Made by a program: the position numbers and the translations under genes
Shown here: positions 8,206 to 16,578 of the stretch, piece after piece
Position numbering within the stretch: position 1 is the first letter of the stretch
How the letters are laid out: each line of letters begins with the position of its first letter
The notes under the pieces: generated by a model
Seen by the model: the letters and a program-made list of their open reading frames with translations, nothing else
What the model was told of the DNA's origin: nothing
Database searches by the model: none
Source of the DNA: Runella limosa DSM 17973
Lineage (GTDB): Bacteria; Bacteroidota; Bacteroidia; Cytophagales; Spirosomataceae
Length of the DNA stretch: 64,000 bases
NCBI RefSeq assembly: GCF_000482465.1
Contig: NZ_KI519421.1
Span: forward strand, 62,001 to 126,000
Direction of reading: 5' to 3'

Positions 8206-9744
8206 TTAAGGTATAGTAATGATGGGATGATAACCCCCCTTTCTTTCGTTCTCCAAATCAAATTCATATAATGTTACCTTACCTAAAGGCTTAATACGTT
8301 GCCCCAAATAAAAGGCTAACGCATTAGGTGCAGCGATAAACAGGTGAAGCTGCCCTTTCGCAGCTAACTCGTACCTTCTGGATCGTACAGTACCAATCAA
8401 TTCTCCGATGGCTGCCATAATGTGATTGGCATCTTTAATTGAGACCGATCCTGGCTTTGGGCTAATCGTGAAGTCAATGCTGCGGCTTACATTCGGCAGC
8501 ATTTCTTGTAAATAAGCATTTACCTGCGTTCGTATATCGTGTGTAGCACTAATCGTAAGGGCAATATCTGAAACCTCATTTGAAAATGCCTGTTCTTCAA
8601 CAATCCACAACGGTTCCTGATACTCGCGAATCTTTTCTGCCTCTGCACGCCATTGAAGCTTACCCGAAAACGTCTTTTGTACTACCGTTATGTCCAGTCC
8701 GCCGTATTTACTGTCCATATGATAACCAAGTAGTAAAGCAATAGACAGATGTGTATCCAAATGTACGAATATCCGCTTTTTAGATGAAATAGCTTCCTGA
8801 GCAATACGTTCCAATTCCAATTTAATGTATTCCATTTCAGCGTACTCTTCCAATAAGAACCGGCCCGAAAAGCAGTGAAGGAAGCAAGCTATTGTATGGA
8901 CTTCCAATTCCAGCGTCTCGGCCCCTTTTTGAAAACTTCGTACACCGATAACAAAAGCGTCTTCCTGTCGTGCTTCCTGCACTTCGGCCAGAAGCTCTTC
9001 CTGCCTGCAGATTTCTAAAATTTCATCTTTTGTAAAAATATTCCTACCAGTTTTGTGAAGCTTTTGAATTAAATCTCCGTATTTACCAGAGAGCTGATCA
9101 GCAGGAATAGGCTTTAACCCAGCCAACAAAAGATTGGTATTTAGATTTTCTCTTAAGCGTTGTTCATCATCAAAGCTGTGTTTAATACGTAGTGAAGCCA
9201 GAACATCTTTTAACTCATCATCATCTTGTATATTAAGATGTTCCTTCCAAGCTTTGCGGATTTTACCAAATTTTGATCTATCTCCTCCACTAAATAAGAC
9301 CAGCGGGCGAATGCCTCCATTATTGCTCAGCAGATTTTTGAAATCATTGCTGTGATCTACGCCCCAAGTGTTGATAATATAATATCGGCAGTTGGCAAAT
9401 TTAATCGGATCTTTAAGGTAAATCTTGTAAAGCCTTTGCAATAGAGACTCTTGCTTTGCACCGATGAAGTCCGGCTCCATAAATGCTTCCCATGTAAAAC
9501 CCCTGTCATGATCTACATGGAACTTCACCTGAAAGTATTCTTCATCAATACTTGTGCCTGAGCTCAAATCCTTAATAGCCGGTTCATAGTAAACCACAAC
9601 ATCATCAAAGCCAAAATTACTGTCCAATTCCCAAGCTACTTTTTTAACCTGTGTATGAGATTGATTTAGGTAAGAAGCCTTTAGCCAAAAAAACTTAGCT
9701 TGGTAATCATCACCATCTTGACGAGCAATAACATTCCTTCCCAT
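8206..9744 (-). CDS. cap4: CBASS effector: Cap4-like nuclease with SAVED domain
   Basis: 512-residue effector. The C-terminal half (about 265-512) is a SAVED cyclic-nucleotide sensor: VIGVRSFQKGAETL, then HTIACFLHCFSGR, ISATHDIRTQVNAYL and LHLFIAAPNALAFYLGQ. The N-terminal half looks like the DUF4297/Cap4 DNA endonuclease: an acidic pair at D47-D48 and the Q72-x-K74 of a PD-(D/E)xK-type site (YFQVKFH). Binding of the CD-NTase product should activate indiscriminate DNA cleavage and abort infection. It is the first gene of the four-gene operon, 11 bases before the CD-NTase. The nuclease part is less conserved than SAVED, so I am surer of the sensor than of the cleavage. Confidence 0.86.
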   Translation of the reverse strand: MGRNVIARQDGDDYQAKFFWLKASYLNQSHTQVKKVAWELDSNFGFDDVVVYYEPAIKDLSSGTSIDEEYFQVKFHVDHDRGFTWEAFMEPDFIGAKQESLLQRLYKIYLKDPIKFANCRYYIINTWGVDHSNDFKNLLSNNGGIRPLVLFSGGDRSKFGKIRKAWKEHLNIQDDDELKDVLASLRIKHSFDDEQRLRENLNTNLLLAGLKPIPADQLSGKYGDLIQKLHKTGRNIFTKDEILEICRQEELLAEVQEARQEDAFVIGVRSFQKGAETLELEVHTIACFLHCFSGRFLLEEYAEMEYIKLELERIAQEAISSKKRIFVHLDTHLSIALLLGYHMDSKYGGLDITVVQKTFSGKLQWRAEAEKIREYQEPLWIVEEQAFSNEVSDIALTISATHDIRTQVNAYLQEMLPNVSRSIDFTISPKPGSVSIKDANHIMAAIGELIGTVRSRRYELAAKGQLHLFIAAPNALAFYLGQRIKPLGKVTLYEFDLENERKGGYHPIITIP

Positions 9745-9963
9745 AGTTTAAGAATTGAATTTAGAAATCAAACCTTTAAAAAACGGGAGATAGAAAATTG
9801 CAGAAGTACTCTTCGCGTACTCTTTAGTAGAAATTGGGTCTGTCTCAAATCCATAGTATAAATATTCGTTTCATATTAAAAAAATAAGGGAAAAAAGTCT
9901 TTTTGGAATGAGCTTTAGTCGGGCTAAACGGATGCCTTATTAATGTAAAAAATATATTGAAAA

Positions 9964-9975
9964 TCGCGCGCGCGA
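9964..9975. repeat. CG palindrome TCGCGCGCGCGA
   Basis: A perfect 12-base alternating purine-pyrimidine palindrome in an otherwise AT-rich stretch. It could be a protein-binding or methylation site or a Z-DNA-prone tract; there is no direct evidence of function. Confidence 0.55.
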
Positions 9976-10042
9976 TAAAATATCATGCCAATAAAGATAC
10001 AAGGTGAACAGCTACCGAGAAAAGTTAGTTCACGAATAATCC

Positions 10043-10090
10043 CTTTTTGAAAAAATCCGTTATAGTGACGAAGCCTTTATTCAAAAAGGA
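10043..10090. terminator. Long-loop inverted repeat after the relaxase group
   Basis: CCTTTTTGAA (10043-10052) is the exact complement of TTCAAAAAGG (10081-10090) with a 28-base loop. It lies about 40 bases after the stop of the 131-residue gene on the - strand, so it may end the relaxase transcript; the long loop makes an operator or other binding site equally possible. Confidence 0.4.
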
Positions 10091-10128
10091 GCTTGGTATA
10101 CTATCTCGGAATAGAAAATAGCCTTTGG

Positions 10129-10524
10129 TTATTCTCCCGTTTTTTCGACAGTAATTTCAATGACAGTTCCATCCGGGGCTTCTTCGCTGACGACGTATCT
10201 GGGTTCAATGGCTATAAGTTGGTGCGGTAACTGTTCGAGCAGCGCCATGAACAGAGCTTCCAGTCCGTAGCCTTTCAACGAAACCTGGTAGGTTGTAAAG
10301 TACAATTGGATGCGGTTGGTTTCGCCCTCAGGATTAAACTCACCCGCAATCAGATAAGAATAATTCAGAAAAAAGCGTTTGCCGTCGGGCCATACCAAAC
10401 ACAAATTCAGCGGGCGAGCCAAGGTGTACTCGTTGGAAGCAACCCCCATCTCCTTTTCGGAAGCAGTATCTGCGGGGCTGCTTTCTTTCATCTGGTCAAA
10501 ACGCAGCTTAAAGTTCGGGTTCAT
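10129..10524 (-). CDS. Hypothetical protein coupled to relaxase
   Basis: 131-residue protein, not recognised. It starts MNPNFKLRFDQM and contains a beta-rich middle (LNLCLVWPDGKRFFLNYSYL, then IQLYFTTYQVSLKGYGLEALFMALL) and an acidic C-terminus, reminiscent of small uncharacterised accessory proteins of Bacteroidota mobile elements. Its ATG lies inside the last codons of the relaxase gene (17-base overlap: the DNA for relaxase residues YEPEL also encodes its MNPN), so it is surely translated with the relaxase. That coupling suggests a role in transfer or in controlling it. No signal peptide or membrane segment. Confidence 0.75.
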   Translation of the reverse strand: MNPNFKLRFDQMKESSPADTASEKEMGVASNEYTLARPLNLCLVWPDGKRFFLNYSYLIAGEFNPEGETNRIQLYFTTYQVSLKGYGLEALFMALLEQLPHQLIAIEPRYVVSEEAPDGTVIEITVEKTGE

Positions 10525-13273
10525 AGTGTCGGTCTTTGGATTTGTGCGGCGAGGGCTTGTCCTTCATGGGGGCTTTATTTTTAACAATTGCAGGTGACTT
10601 GCTGCGCTGGTTTCGCAGCTGTTGCTCTGCCAGTTCGTGCGTGCGGTTCTTTTTGCCCACCAGCTCCATGGCCGATTGTCGGTCACCAAGCCGCTGGGCG
10701 TGCTGCATTAATTCTTCTTTGTTGTCGGTATAAATATGCACTCCACTCCGCCCCCGTGACACCGAAACGTAAAACTGCTTGGCGTCCGTGGCGGGAAACG
10801 TCGCAGCAGGTTGGGCAATAAACACCTCATCCACCGTTTTTCCCTGCGAAGCGTGCGAGGTGATGCAATAGGCGTGGGCCAAATGCCCGTAGTCCTTGTC
10901 CAGATGAAACTTGGCCCGGCTCACGGGATTTTGTAGCACCAACTCGCCCTTTTTGTTCACCGAACTTACCGTGAGTAACTCGCCGTTGTTGAGCCGCTTT
11001 TTCTGCTGGTCAAAACCGTTACGGGTCAGTCGTACCCAATCTCCTTTGGAGAGCGCAATCTCGCTTTGTTTGTAGAGTTCAAAATCTCCGCTGCGGTGCA
11101 GGGGCAGTAGCGCTGTCTCTCCGTTTTCGTCTTTGAGTCGAACCCCGCTCTCGCTGCTGCTTTCCACCTGCCACACGCTACCCCGTTTGAACCCTGGGCG
11201 GTTTTGGTTCAACTGAACCCGCATCCCTGGCTTAAAATTCTGCCAATCACTTTTTTCGGCTTCCGTCAAATTGAGGTTCATCAGGCGGGGAAGGGTGATT
11301 TCTTTCTTGCCCAACTGCTTGGATGCCCGCAGTTTCTCCCGAATGGCTTGGGTGACTTCCTCGCCCTGCTGGTGAGTGGGAGAAACCACCAGCGCGGACT
11401 TTCCCGCTTTGAGGGCTGCCGTATAAGCGTTAACCAATTGCTCGTGGGGGTTGAGGACATCAACTTGGTGAATAGCGCCCATCGCATTCAAGGTTGAAAA
11501 CGCATTCTTGACTTCTCCCTGTGCCAAATCCTCCACCGCCGAACGGTAGTGCTCATTCCGCTGGCGGTAAATTTTACTCACTTCTGCCGATTTGATGCCG
11601 CCTACCGTGTTCAAAATACGCAAAGCATCCCCGCGCACGACGGCGGCGTGTTGGCGAGTGTCCCCGCCCAAAATCAGGCGAGCGTTCTTTTGGCTTGCCA
11701 ACTCAAGCAGGGCACTCATGTCTTGGGTACCGAGTAGTCCCGCTTCGTCCACCCACAGCACTTGCCCCGTGAGCTGGTGTTGCATTTCTTTGTCCACCAA
11801 CAGTTTGGCCACCGTGTCGGCTTGCTCAAAGCCTTCGTCTTTTAATACCCCCCGTGAGGCTTGGGCCGTGGGAGCCACCACCGTTACTTTTTTGCCCGCT
11901 GCTTCCATGTGTTTGACGGCCTCTTGCATCAAGGTGGTTTTACCTGACCCTGCCGCTCCGCGAATGATGCACACGCGGTTGGTCGTTGTCAGTACGTGAC
12001 GGACGGCTTCGGCCTGTTGACCACTCAGGGCAAGCTCGGGCGATTGGGCGTACAGGGGAACTAATTTGCCCTGACCCGCCCGCGCCAATTGTACCATACG
12101 CTGTTCTTGGGAAAGTACCTCTCGGGTCGTGCACAGGGTTTGCCCCGCTTCTTTGACGTGAATCAGCCGCTCATCCGTTTGGAAACAATCGGTAATCTGC
12201 GCCAAGGAAACCGATGGATGACCAATGCCTTGGCGGTAGGCGGTTTCCAACAAACGACGGTCTTGCAGTACTGAGGCCCGTTCAAAACCATGTTGCAGGG
12301 CGTGGTCAAGGCACTGCTGCGGGTTAAGTACTTTTTCTTTGATAGGCCGTTTGTCCCCTGATGGGTAGCGAACCACCCGTTGGCCTTCGTTTTGCTCACG
12401 GGTATCTGAGGAGTGAATTTGACGTTTCCAATCCGACTTTAATTCGGCCATGCTGAGTCCCACCTGTTTTTTGGCGCGGGTCCTTGCGCCCAGCTCGCTC
12501 AGTTCTTTGGCATCCGTAATGCCCTTTTCCTGAGCGACCCGCCCAATCTCATCGGTGCGTTTGGAGAACAGGTCAATGACGCGCTGCGGTACGCCTTCCA
12601 CTTCAAAGGACTTTTCTGTCCGTCGAATTTCGTAGCCCAATGCCATCAGTTGGTCGGAGAGCCGTTTGTGAAAGCGGGCTTGGTAGTAGGGCATGTCGCG
12701 TTTGATGTCGCGGAATTGGGCGGCTTTGATTTGCCGTTCGGTTTCGTCCCAAGTGGCATTAAACACAAAACAATGCGCGTGCAGGTGGGGGTCGGGGGCA
12801 TGACCTTCTACGGGGCGGGCGGTTTGGTGGATAAAATCAGCCCACACCAGCTCCCCCGTGGCGCGGTCATCGTAGGTATTATTTTTACGCACCCTGGTTT
12901 TAGCGTCGGCTTCGATGTCGAGCATGGTCGCCTGCACGCTCTGCCGAAAGGCTTCCAACAGGTGGTCATCCTGCGACAGGGCGTGAAGAATCGACACCGA
13001 TTTAGGGCAGTGAAAGTTGATGTCGTATCCCGTCGTGCGTTCGTCTTTGGTACGAGCCGTCAACGGCTCACCCGTCAGGGGGTGGATATTCTCGCACAGG
13101 GCAAAGAAGGCCTCCTTGGTGGCCTTTCCTGTCACCCCTAACCGCTCGGCTAATTTTCCCTCAATACGACCGCTAAGTTCTTGGTCGTTGATGTAGTAAT
13201 CAGCCTTGGCGAGGGCTTCGGAAAAATAGGCTTTGGCGTGGGCAGCGCTGCTGCTTTGAATCATGCGGATCAT
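10508..13273 (-). CDS. MobF-family conjugative relaxase-helicase
   Basis: 921-residue TrwC/TraI-type protein that nicks oriT, stays bound to the transferred strand and unwinds DNA. The relaxase domain (about 1-300) has tyrosines near 16 and 26-27 (ADYYI) and the metal-binding triad H163-x-H165-x-H167 (PDPHLHAHCFVFN). The RecD-like helicase follows with Walker A near 440 (IRGAAGSGKTTL), WVDEAGLLG, and a C-terminal helicase motif (TSHASQGKT, FYVSVSRGRSGVH). The tail is lysine/proline rich and ends KSKDRHYEPEL, a tail it shares with the 89-residue protein at 17346. It marks the element as self-processing for transfer. Confidence 0.94.
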   Translation of the reverse strand: MIRMIQSSSAAHAKAYFSEALAKADYYINDQELSGRIEGKLAERLGVTGKATKEAFFALCENIHPLTGEPLTARTKDERTTGYDINFHCPKSVSILHALSQDDHLLEAFRQSVQATMLDIEADAKTRVRKNNTYDDRATGELVWADFIHQTARPVEGHAPDPHLHAHCFVFNATWDETERQIKAAQFRDIKRDMPYYQARFHKRLSDQLMALGYEIRRTEKSFEVEGVPQRVIDLFSKRTDEIGRVAQEKGITDAKELSELGARTRAKKQVGLSMAELKSDWKRQIHSSDTREQNEGQRVVRYPSGDKRPIKEKVLNPQQCLDHALQHGFERASVLQDRRLLETAYRQGIGHPSVSLAQITDCFQTDERLIHVKEAGQTLCTTREVLSQEQRMVQLARAGQGKLVPLYAQSPELALSGQQAEAVRHVLTTTNRVCIIRGAAGSGKTTLMQEAVKHMEAAGKKVTVVAPTAQASRGVLKDEGFEQADTVAKLLVDKEMQHQLTGQVLWVDEAGLLGTQDMSALLELASQKNARLILGGDTRQHAAVVRGDALRILNTVGGIKSAEVSKIYRQRNEHYRSAVEDLAQGEVKNAFSTLNAMGAIHQVDVLNPHEQLVNAYTAALKAGKSALVVSPTHQQGEEVTQAIREKLRASKQLGKKEITLPRLMNLNLTEAEKSDWQNFKPGMRVQLNQNRPGFKRGSVWQVESSSESGVRLKDENGETALLPLHRSGDFELYKQSEIALSKGDWVRLTRNGFDQQKKRLNNGELLTVSSVNKKGELVLQNPVSRAKFHLDKDYGHLAHAYCITSHASQGKTVDEVFIAQPAATFPATDAKQFYVSVSRGRSGVHIYTDNKEELMQHAQRLGDRQSAMELVGKKNRTHELAEQQLRNQRSKSPAIVKNKAPMKDKPSPHKSKDRHYEPEL

Positions 13274-13455
13274 GACACCAAGTGTACGGGGGTTTGGAGC
13301 GCCTTGGGGGCACTTTTGCGTTTGGTTACTGCGGGTACATCACGGGTAAGCTCGGCAGTGCCCAAGCTGTGCAGAGCGAGCAAGGGGGGACGGTTAAACT
13401 TTTTCCATCAGACATCTTCCCTAAGCACAGCTTAGGTGGTTTTGAAGTGGCATTT
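13274..13455. other. Region upstream of relaxase, candidate oriT
   Basis: 182 bases between the relaxase start and the end of the membrane-protein gene. oriT of MobF elements is usually beside the relaxase gene, so this G-rich stretch is the natural place to look. It contains short complementary words and a perfect 7-bp hairpin at 13420-13436. No published nic sequence is recognisable, so the assignment is inference only. Confidence 0.35.
13420..13436. terminator. 7-bp hairpin with 3-base loop
   Basis: CCTAAGC (13420-13426), loop ACA, GCTTAGG (13430-13436). It lies 20 bases after the stop of the - strand gene at 13456, which suits a terminator, but no T run follows on either strand; as part of an oriT it would equally make sense. 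Confidence 0.45.
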
Positions 13456-14220
13456 TTACAGGGCTTCGACCGTATCGTCATCGATAAAATTGTCCACCAA
13501 TTTACGGCGGATTTCGGGGTCGGCGGGACGCCTTCCGTAGAAGCTAACCCCTCTGGTTTGGGACGCATCCCGTCCCTCGACAAAAGAATTAACCATCTCT
13601 TCATTACAAATCATTTCGTCGATTTTATCCATGATAAAGTGGTCACCTTGGTGGTAAGCCCCGACATAGCTAAAGGAATAACATAAAGCCGATACTGCCA
13701 ATAGAAGGCCAATAGGCTGAGCTGCCATCCATAAAACAAAACCCACTATGAAAAAAAATCCTGGTTCTAAAACTGTTTCAATTGTTCGTACATCAACAGG
13801 TTTACCTTTGAATTTAAGACTAGTAAAACGAGAAGAAATAACGCCAGACGATAAACTGAAACGACCAAAATCAAACACCGACGGCAGTCGTTGAATCTCT
13901 TGCCAGCGCTCCCAGCAGGTGTACAGAAATAGCGCCAGAAAAACATACCAGGTCGTATAGTAGCCAATAAGGTGAACGGAATAAGATTGACCCGTAAGAC
14001 GTTCCATTATTCCAGCATAAATCAATGGAAAAATGGCCAGTAAACCACTCATAATAATCGCTGTAGAAAATGAAAAGTAGCGCTCTCCCATGTTCTTTCG
14101 AAGAAATACTTCAAGCAACAAGCGAGGCCAAGAACAAATAGCTAGAAAAAACACTAAAATTAGTTCTTTCATGGCATTGGTACGCATAAAGACTGTGCGG
14201 TAGTAAATATTCTTTTTCAT
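13456..14220 (-). CDS. Multi-pass membrane protein of the transfer module
   Basis: 254-residue integral membrane protein without a family I recognise. Hydrophobic segments are seen around ELILVFFLAICSW, FSTAIIMSGLLAIFPLIYAG, TWYVFLALFLYTC and the pair FFFIVGFVLWMAA / IGLLLAVSALCYSF, so four or five membrane spans. A soluble charged tail follows (from about residue 195: DHFIMDKIDEMICNEEMV to NFIDDDTVEAL). It lies between the relaxase and the coupling protein on the same strand, so it probably works with one of them, for example as a coupling-protein partner or in surface exclusion; this is context only. The start could be an internal Met (residue 12 or 17). Confidence 0.72.
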   Translation of the reverse strand: MKKNIYYRTVFMRTNAMKELILVFFLAICSWPRLLLEVFLRKNMGERYFSFSTAIIMSGLLAIFPLIYAGIMERLTGQSYSVHLIGYYTTWYVFLALFLYTCWERWQEIQRLPSVFDFGRFSLSSGVISSRFTSLKFKGKPVDVRTIETVLEPGFFFIVGFVLWMAAQPIGLLLAVSALCYSFSYVGAYHQGDHFIMDKIDEMICNEEMVNSFVEGRDASQTRGVSFYGRRPADPEIRRKLVDNFIDDDTVEAL

Positions 14221-14259
14221 AGACGTAAAGCATTAAATTTATAAGTGAGTAATTCCCGT

Positions 14260-15765
14260 TTAAGTGCAATACTGCTGGTTAAAGACCATTTTGGTGTGGT
14301 TCAGTCCCTTCAATAGCGGGTCGCCTTGGCGGTGTACGTAACCTTCCACGCGAAAATTATTCAGGGGGCCTCCCGTTCGCAGGCGAACAAATTCTTCGGC
14401 CCGCACCATCCGTTCCAGTTTCAGTGATTTGGACTTGGTTTGCCCAAAGTTTTGGGAAACCGTCACGCTGTGGGACTCTTCTTCAAAATAGGCGTCTCCG
14501 AATAGCTCGGAGGCGTATTTATTGGTTTCAATATCGGCGTTGGCGTGAAAGATTTTGGTACCTAACGTACCTAAAAAGCTTTTAACGCGGTACTCCGCCT
14601 TTTGTCCGCCCATGCAGGCGTAGTAGTTGGGTAGGTTCTGGGAAATATACACCGTGGCAATGCGGCTACTACGGGCGGTGGCTTGGTAGTCGGCATCGTG
14701 TTCGTGCAGGAAGTTTTGCGCTTCGTCCGCCCACAAAAACACGGGGCGGGAACTGGCCGTGATGGGGCGTTTTTCCATTGCTCGTTGCCAAATGTATTTG
14801 AATAAAATTTGGCAATCTCGCCCGACTTTATGATAAAGCTTGACGGGTAGGTTAAGCAGGATGATTTTGCCATGCCAGCAGTCTTCGGGAGTCAGGGTTG
14901 AGTCTTGGCGGCAGAACAGGGAATAGACGGGTTCGCGCAGCAACCGAAATAAAAAGCCCGAGAAGGTAAAATCGATGATAGAACGGGTTTTCTCGGAAAG
15001 ACTGATGAAGCTGTCAAAGAAGAATTGGTCGAGGAATTTCAGCAGTCGCGCTTCGGGTAATGCTTGGAGCAGTTCGGCCTCAAAGTCGGGTTCATTTTGT
15101 AAGGCTGCCTGCTTGTGGGCAGGCAGGCGGTTAAACCACTCGTCCATGTTTTCGGTAACGCGCTTACGCGCCGCTTCAAAAGCCTGTTGAAATGCTTTCG
15201 CTTCTCCTTCTTTCGCTGAGGTTTGCAGCTGTTCGTGACTTTTGGGAATGGTTTGCACTATGTCGTACATCTGTTGCAGCGAGAGTTTGCCGTAGGCCAG
15301 TTGGCACAGGTCAATGACGTTAAAGATGAGCATGTCCAGGGCCGTCTCCCAAAAGGCATCATCGCTTTTACCACTGTCTTTGGCTTCTCCCGCGCGTATG
15401 ACCGTTTTCAACACCTCCACGATATTTTCCGTGATGGAATGCTGGGATTGCTGGGATTCGTATTGCAGGAAGTTAAAGCGATGGGCTCCGTTGGGTTCAA
15501 GCACCAATAAATCCCGCTCGCGCCCCGTTAGGCGGCAGTATTCCTGCCAAGCCTGTTTTTCGTCGGGTTTGACCGTCAGTACCAAGCCCCCGAAACCTTG
15601 AGCGAGGTATTTTAGCGCCAGCATTCGGCCCGAACCTGAGGTTTTTCCCGAACCGATGCCACCGAAGATTTGTACGCCTTCCAAGGCATGACGCACGTTC
15701 CAACTTCCGCGCTCTTGCGAGGAAGCTAGTTCAATAATGGGGCGGTCTAAATTGAACAACTCCAT
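14260..15765 (-). CDS. Type IV coupling protein (VirD4/TraD-like ATPase)
   Basis: 501-residue P-loop ATPase of the TraD/TraG/VirD4 group that recruits the relaxase-DNA complex to a secretion channel. Walker A is at residues 35-42 (GGIGSGKTS) and Walker B near 343 (FLWADEAQNFL); QNLPNYYA further on fits the conserved C-terminal motif of this group. Unlike VirD4 it starts directly with the nucleotide-binding domain and has no N-terminal membrane anchor, so the neighbouring membrane protein (13456-14220) might supply one. No VirB4, VirB6 or other channel genes are visible, which suggests mobilisation through a helper element. Confidence 0.9.
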   Translation of the reverse strand: MELFNLDRPIIELASSQERGSWNVRHALEGVQIFGGIGSGKTSGSGRMLALKYLAQGFGGLVLTVKPDEKQAWQEYCRLTGRERDLLVLEPNGAHRFNFLQYESQQSQHSITENIVEVLKTVIRAGEAKDSGKSDDAFWETALDMLIFNVIDLCQLAYGKLSLQQMYDIVQTIPKSHEQLQTSAKEGEAKAFQQAFEAARKRVTENMDEWFNRLPAHKQAALQNEPDFEAELLQALPEARLLKFLDQFFFDSFISLSEKTRSIIDFTFSGFLFRLLREPVYSLFCRQDSTLTPEDCWHGKIILLNLPVKLYHKVGRDCQILFKYIWQRAMEKRPITASSRPVFLWADEAQNFLHEHDADYQATARSSRIATVYISQNLPNYYACMGGQKAEYRVKSFLGTLGTKIFHANADIETNKYASELFGDAYFEEESHSVTVSQNFGQTKSKSLKLERMVRAEEFVRLRTGGPLNNFRVEGYVHRQGDPLLKGLNHTKMVFNQQYCT

Positions 15766-15854
15766 AGGTAATAAAAGGCATAGAAATGGTACTCAAATTT
15801 ATTTATTTTTGCCTGACTACCAAACAATTTACCCAAAAACGTAGATTTTATTTA

Positions 15855-16499
15855 TCAAACGGCGGAAAAGGTACCTAACAAGGGAGAGGCTTCAGCGGCG
15901 GCCTGACCTTGAGTAAGTAAATGTTCACGGTAACGAACAATGGTCAGGGCTTTGAAGTCAACCGCGGTCAGATGCGCTGGCAAACGAATAGTATCTCTTA
16001 TCATCAGGTCGTACAGCCAAAGTTCAGCCATCAGTGAGTGTTCCAAACGCGGTTCATAGCCCAAGAAACGCGTTAATCGTTCTTTGGCTTTTAGCCCAAA
16101 AATTTCGACCATTTTTTGATAACTTTGTACAAAGTGAGGTGCCGCTTCGGTGAAAGCGTAATGCGCCATGTCGGCATTGCGAATGAGCTGAATGTGTGCT
16201 TCGGCTTCGTGGGTGAATGCTTCCGACGATAATATTCCTTGGCGGTATTGTTGCAATAAAGCCCGCAGGTAAGGCTCAAAGGGCAGACTAACAGCGGGAT
16301 GAGGTAAGTACCCTAATCGTCGTTCGATGAGGTCTTTGGTCGCGCTTTCCCAATCAGGGAGTACGGTGGCATTCAGGGCTAAGTCTTTCCACGAGATGGC
16401 TTCACTAATGGCTTCTTTGACGGCTTCTTGATAGGCCTGTTCAAAGCGTTTTTCATCTCCCCCAAAAACGTTTTGAATGGTTTTTTCTCGCCACTCCAT
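15855..16499 (-). CDS. Hypothetical protein upstream of coupling protein
   Basis: 214-residue soluble, alpha-helical protein without a recognised domain (starts MEWREKTIQNVFGGDEKRF; contains YLPHPAVSLPFEPYLRALLQQY and FLGYEPRLEHSLMAELWLYDLMI). It stands 89 bases before the coupling protein gene on the same strand and is divergent from the 16579 gene, so it is probably the first gene of the coupling protein-membrane protein-relaxase run. Its length and helical character would suit an accessory transfer factor, but I have no direct evidence. Confidence 0.7.
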   Translation of the reverse strand: MEWREKTIQNVFGGDEKRFEQAYQEAVKEAISEAISWKDLALNATVLPDWESATKDLIERRLGYLPHPAVSLPFEPYLRALLQQYRQGILSSEAFTHEAEAHIQLIRNADMAHYAFTEAAPHFVQSYQKMVEIFGLKAKERLTRFLGYEPRLEHSLMAELWLYDLMIRDTIRLPAHLTAVDFKALTIVRYREHLLTQGQAAAEASPLLGTFSAV

Positions 16500-16578
16500 G
16501 AGAAGCCTCCGCTAACAAAAAGAGATTCATCATTTTAGCATAATCCATCCATAAATCAAGTCTTAAATCACCAATAAC
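16500..16578. promoter_or_regulatory. Divergent promoter region of the transfer module
   Basis: 79 AT-rich bases separate two divergent genes, so promoters for both must lie here. GAGGCTTCTC-like purine-rich bases next to 16499 form the ribosome binding site of the - strand gene (GGAGGCTTCTCATG orientation). Exact promoter boxes are not clear. Confidence 0.45.

Larger units (their letters stand above)
9745..10128. other. AT-rich intergenic region upstream of CBASS
   Basis: 384 bases without a gene, between the CBASS operon start and the end of the relaxase group. It must contain the CBASS promoter (reading to lower coordinates). Two structures stand out: a 12-base CG palindrome at 9964-9975 and a 10-bp inverted repeat (CCTTTTTGAA at 10043-10052 with TTCAAAAAGG at 10081-10090). 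No clear TTTG/TAnnTTTG promoter pair was found. Confidence 0.5.

Noticed and set aside
11592-11999. Long + strand frame opposite the relaxase gene
   Set aside because: Shadow of a GC-rich relaxase gene; no start signal and no similarity.
12650-13141. 163-codon + strand frame opposite the relaxase gene
   Set aside because: Mirror frame of the conserved relaxase domain; codon pattern follows the relaxase.
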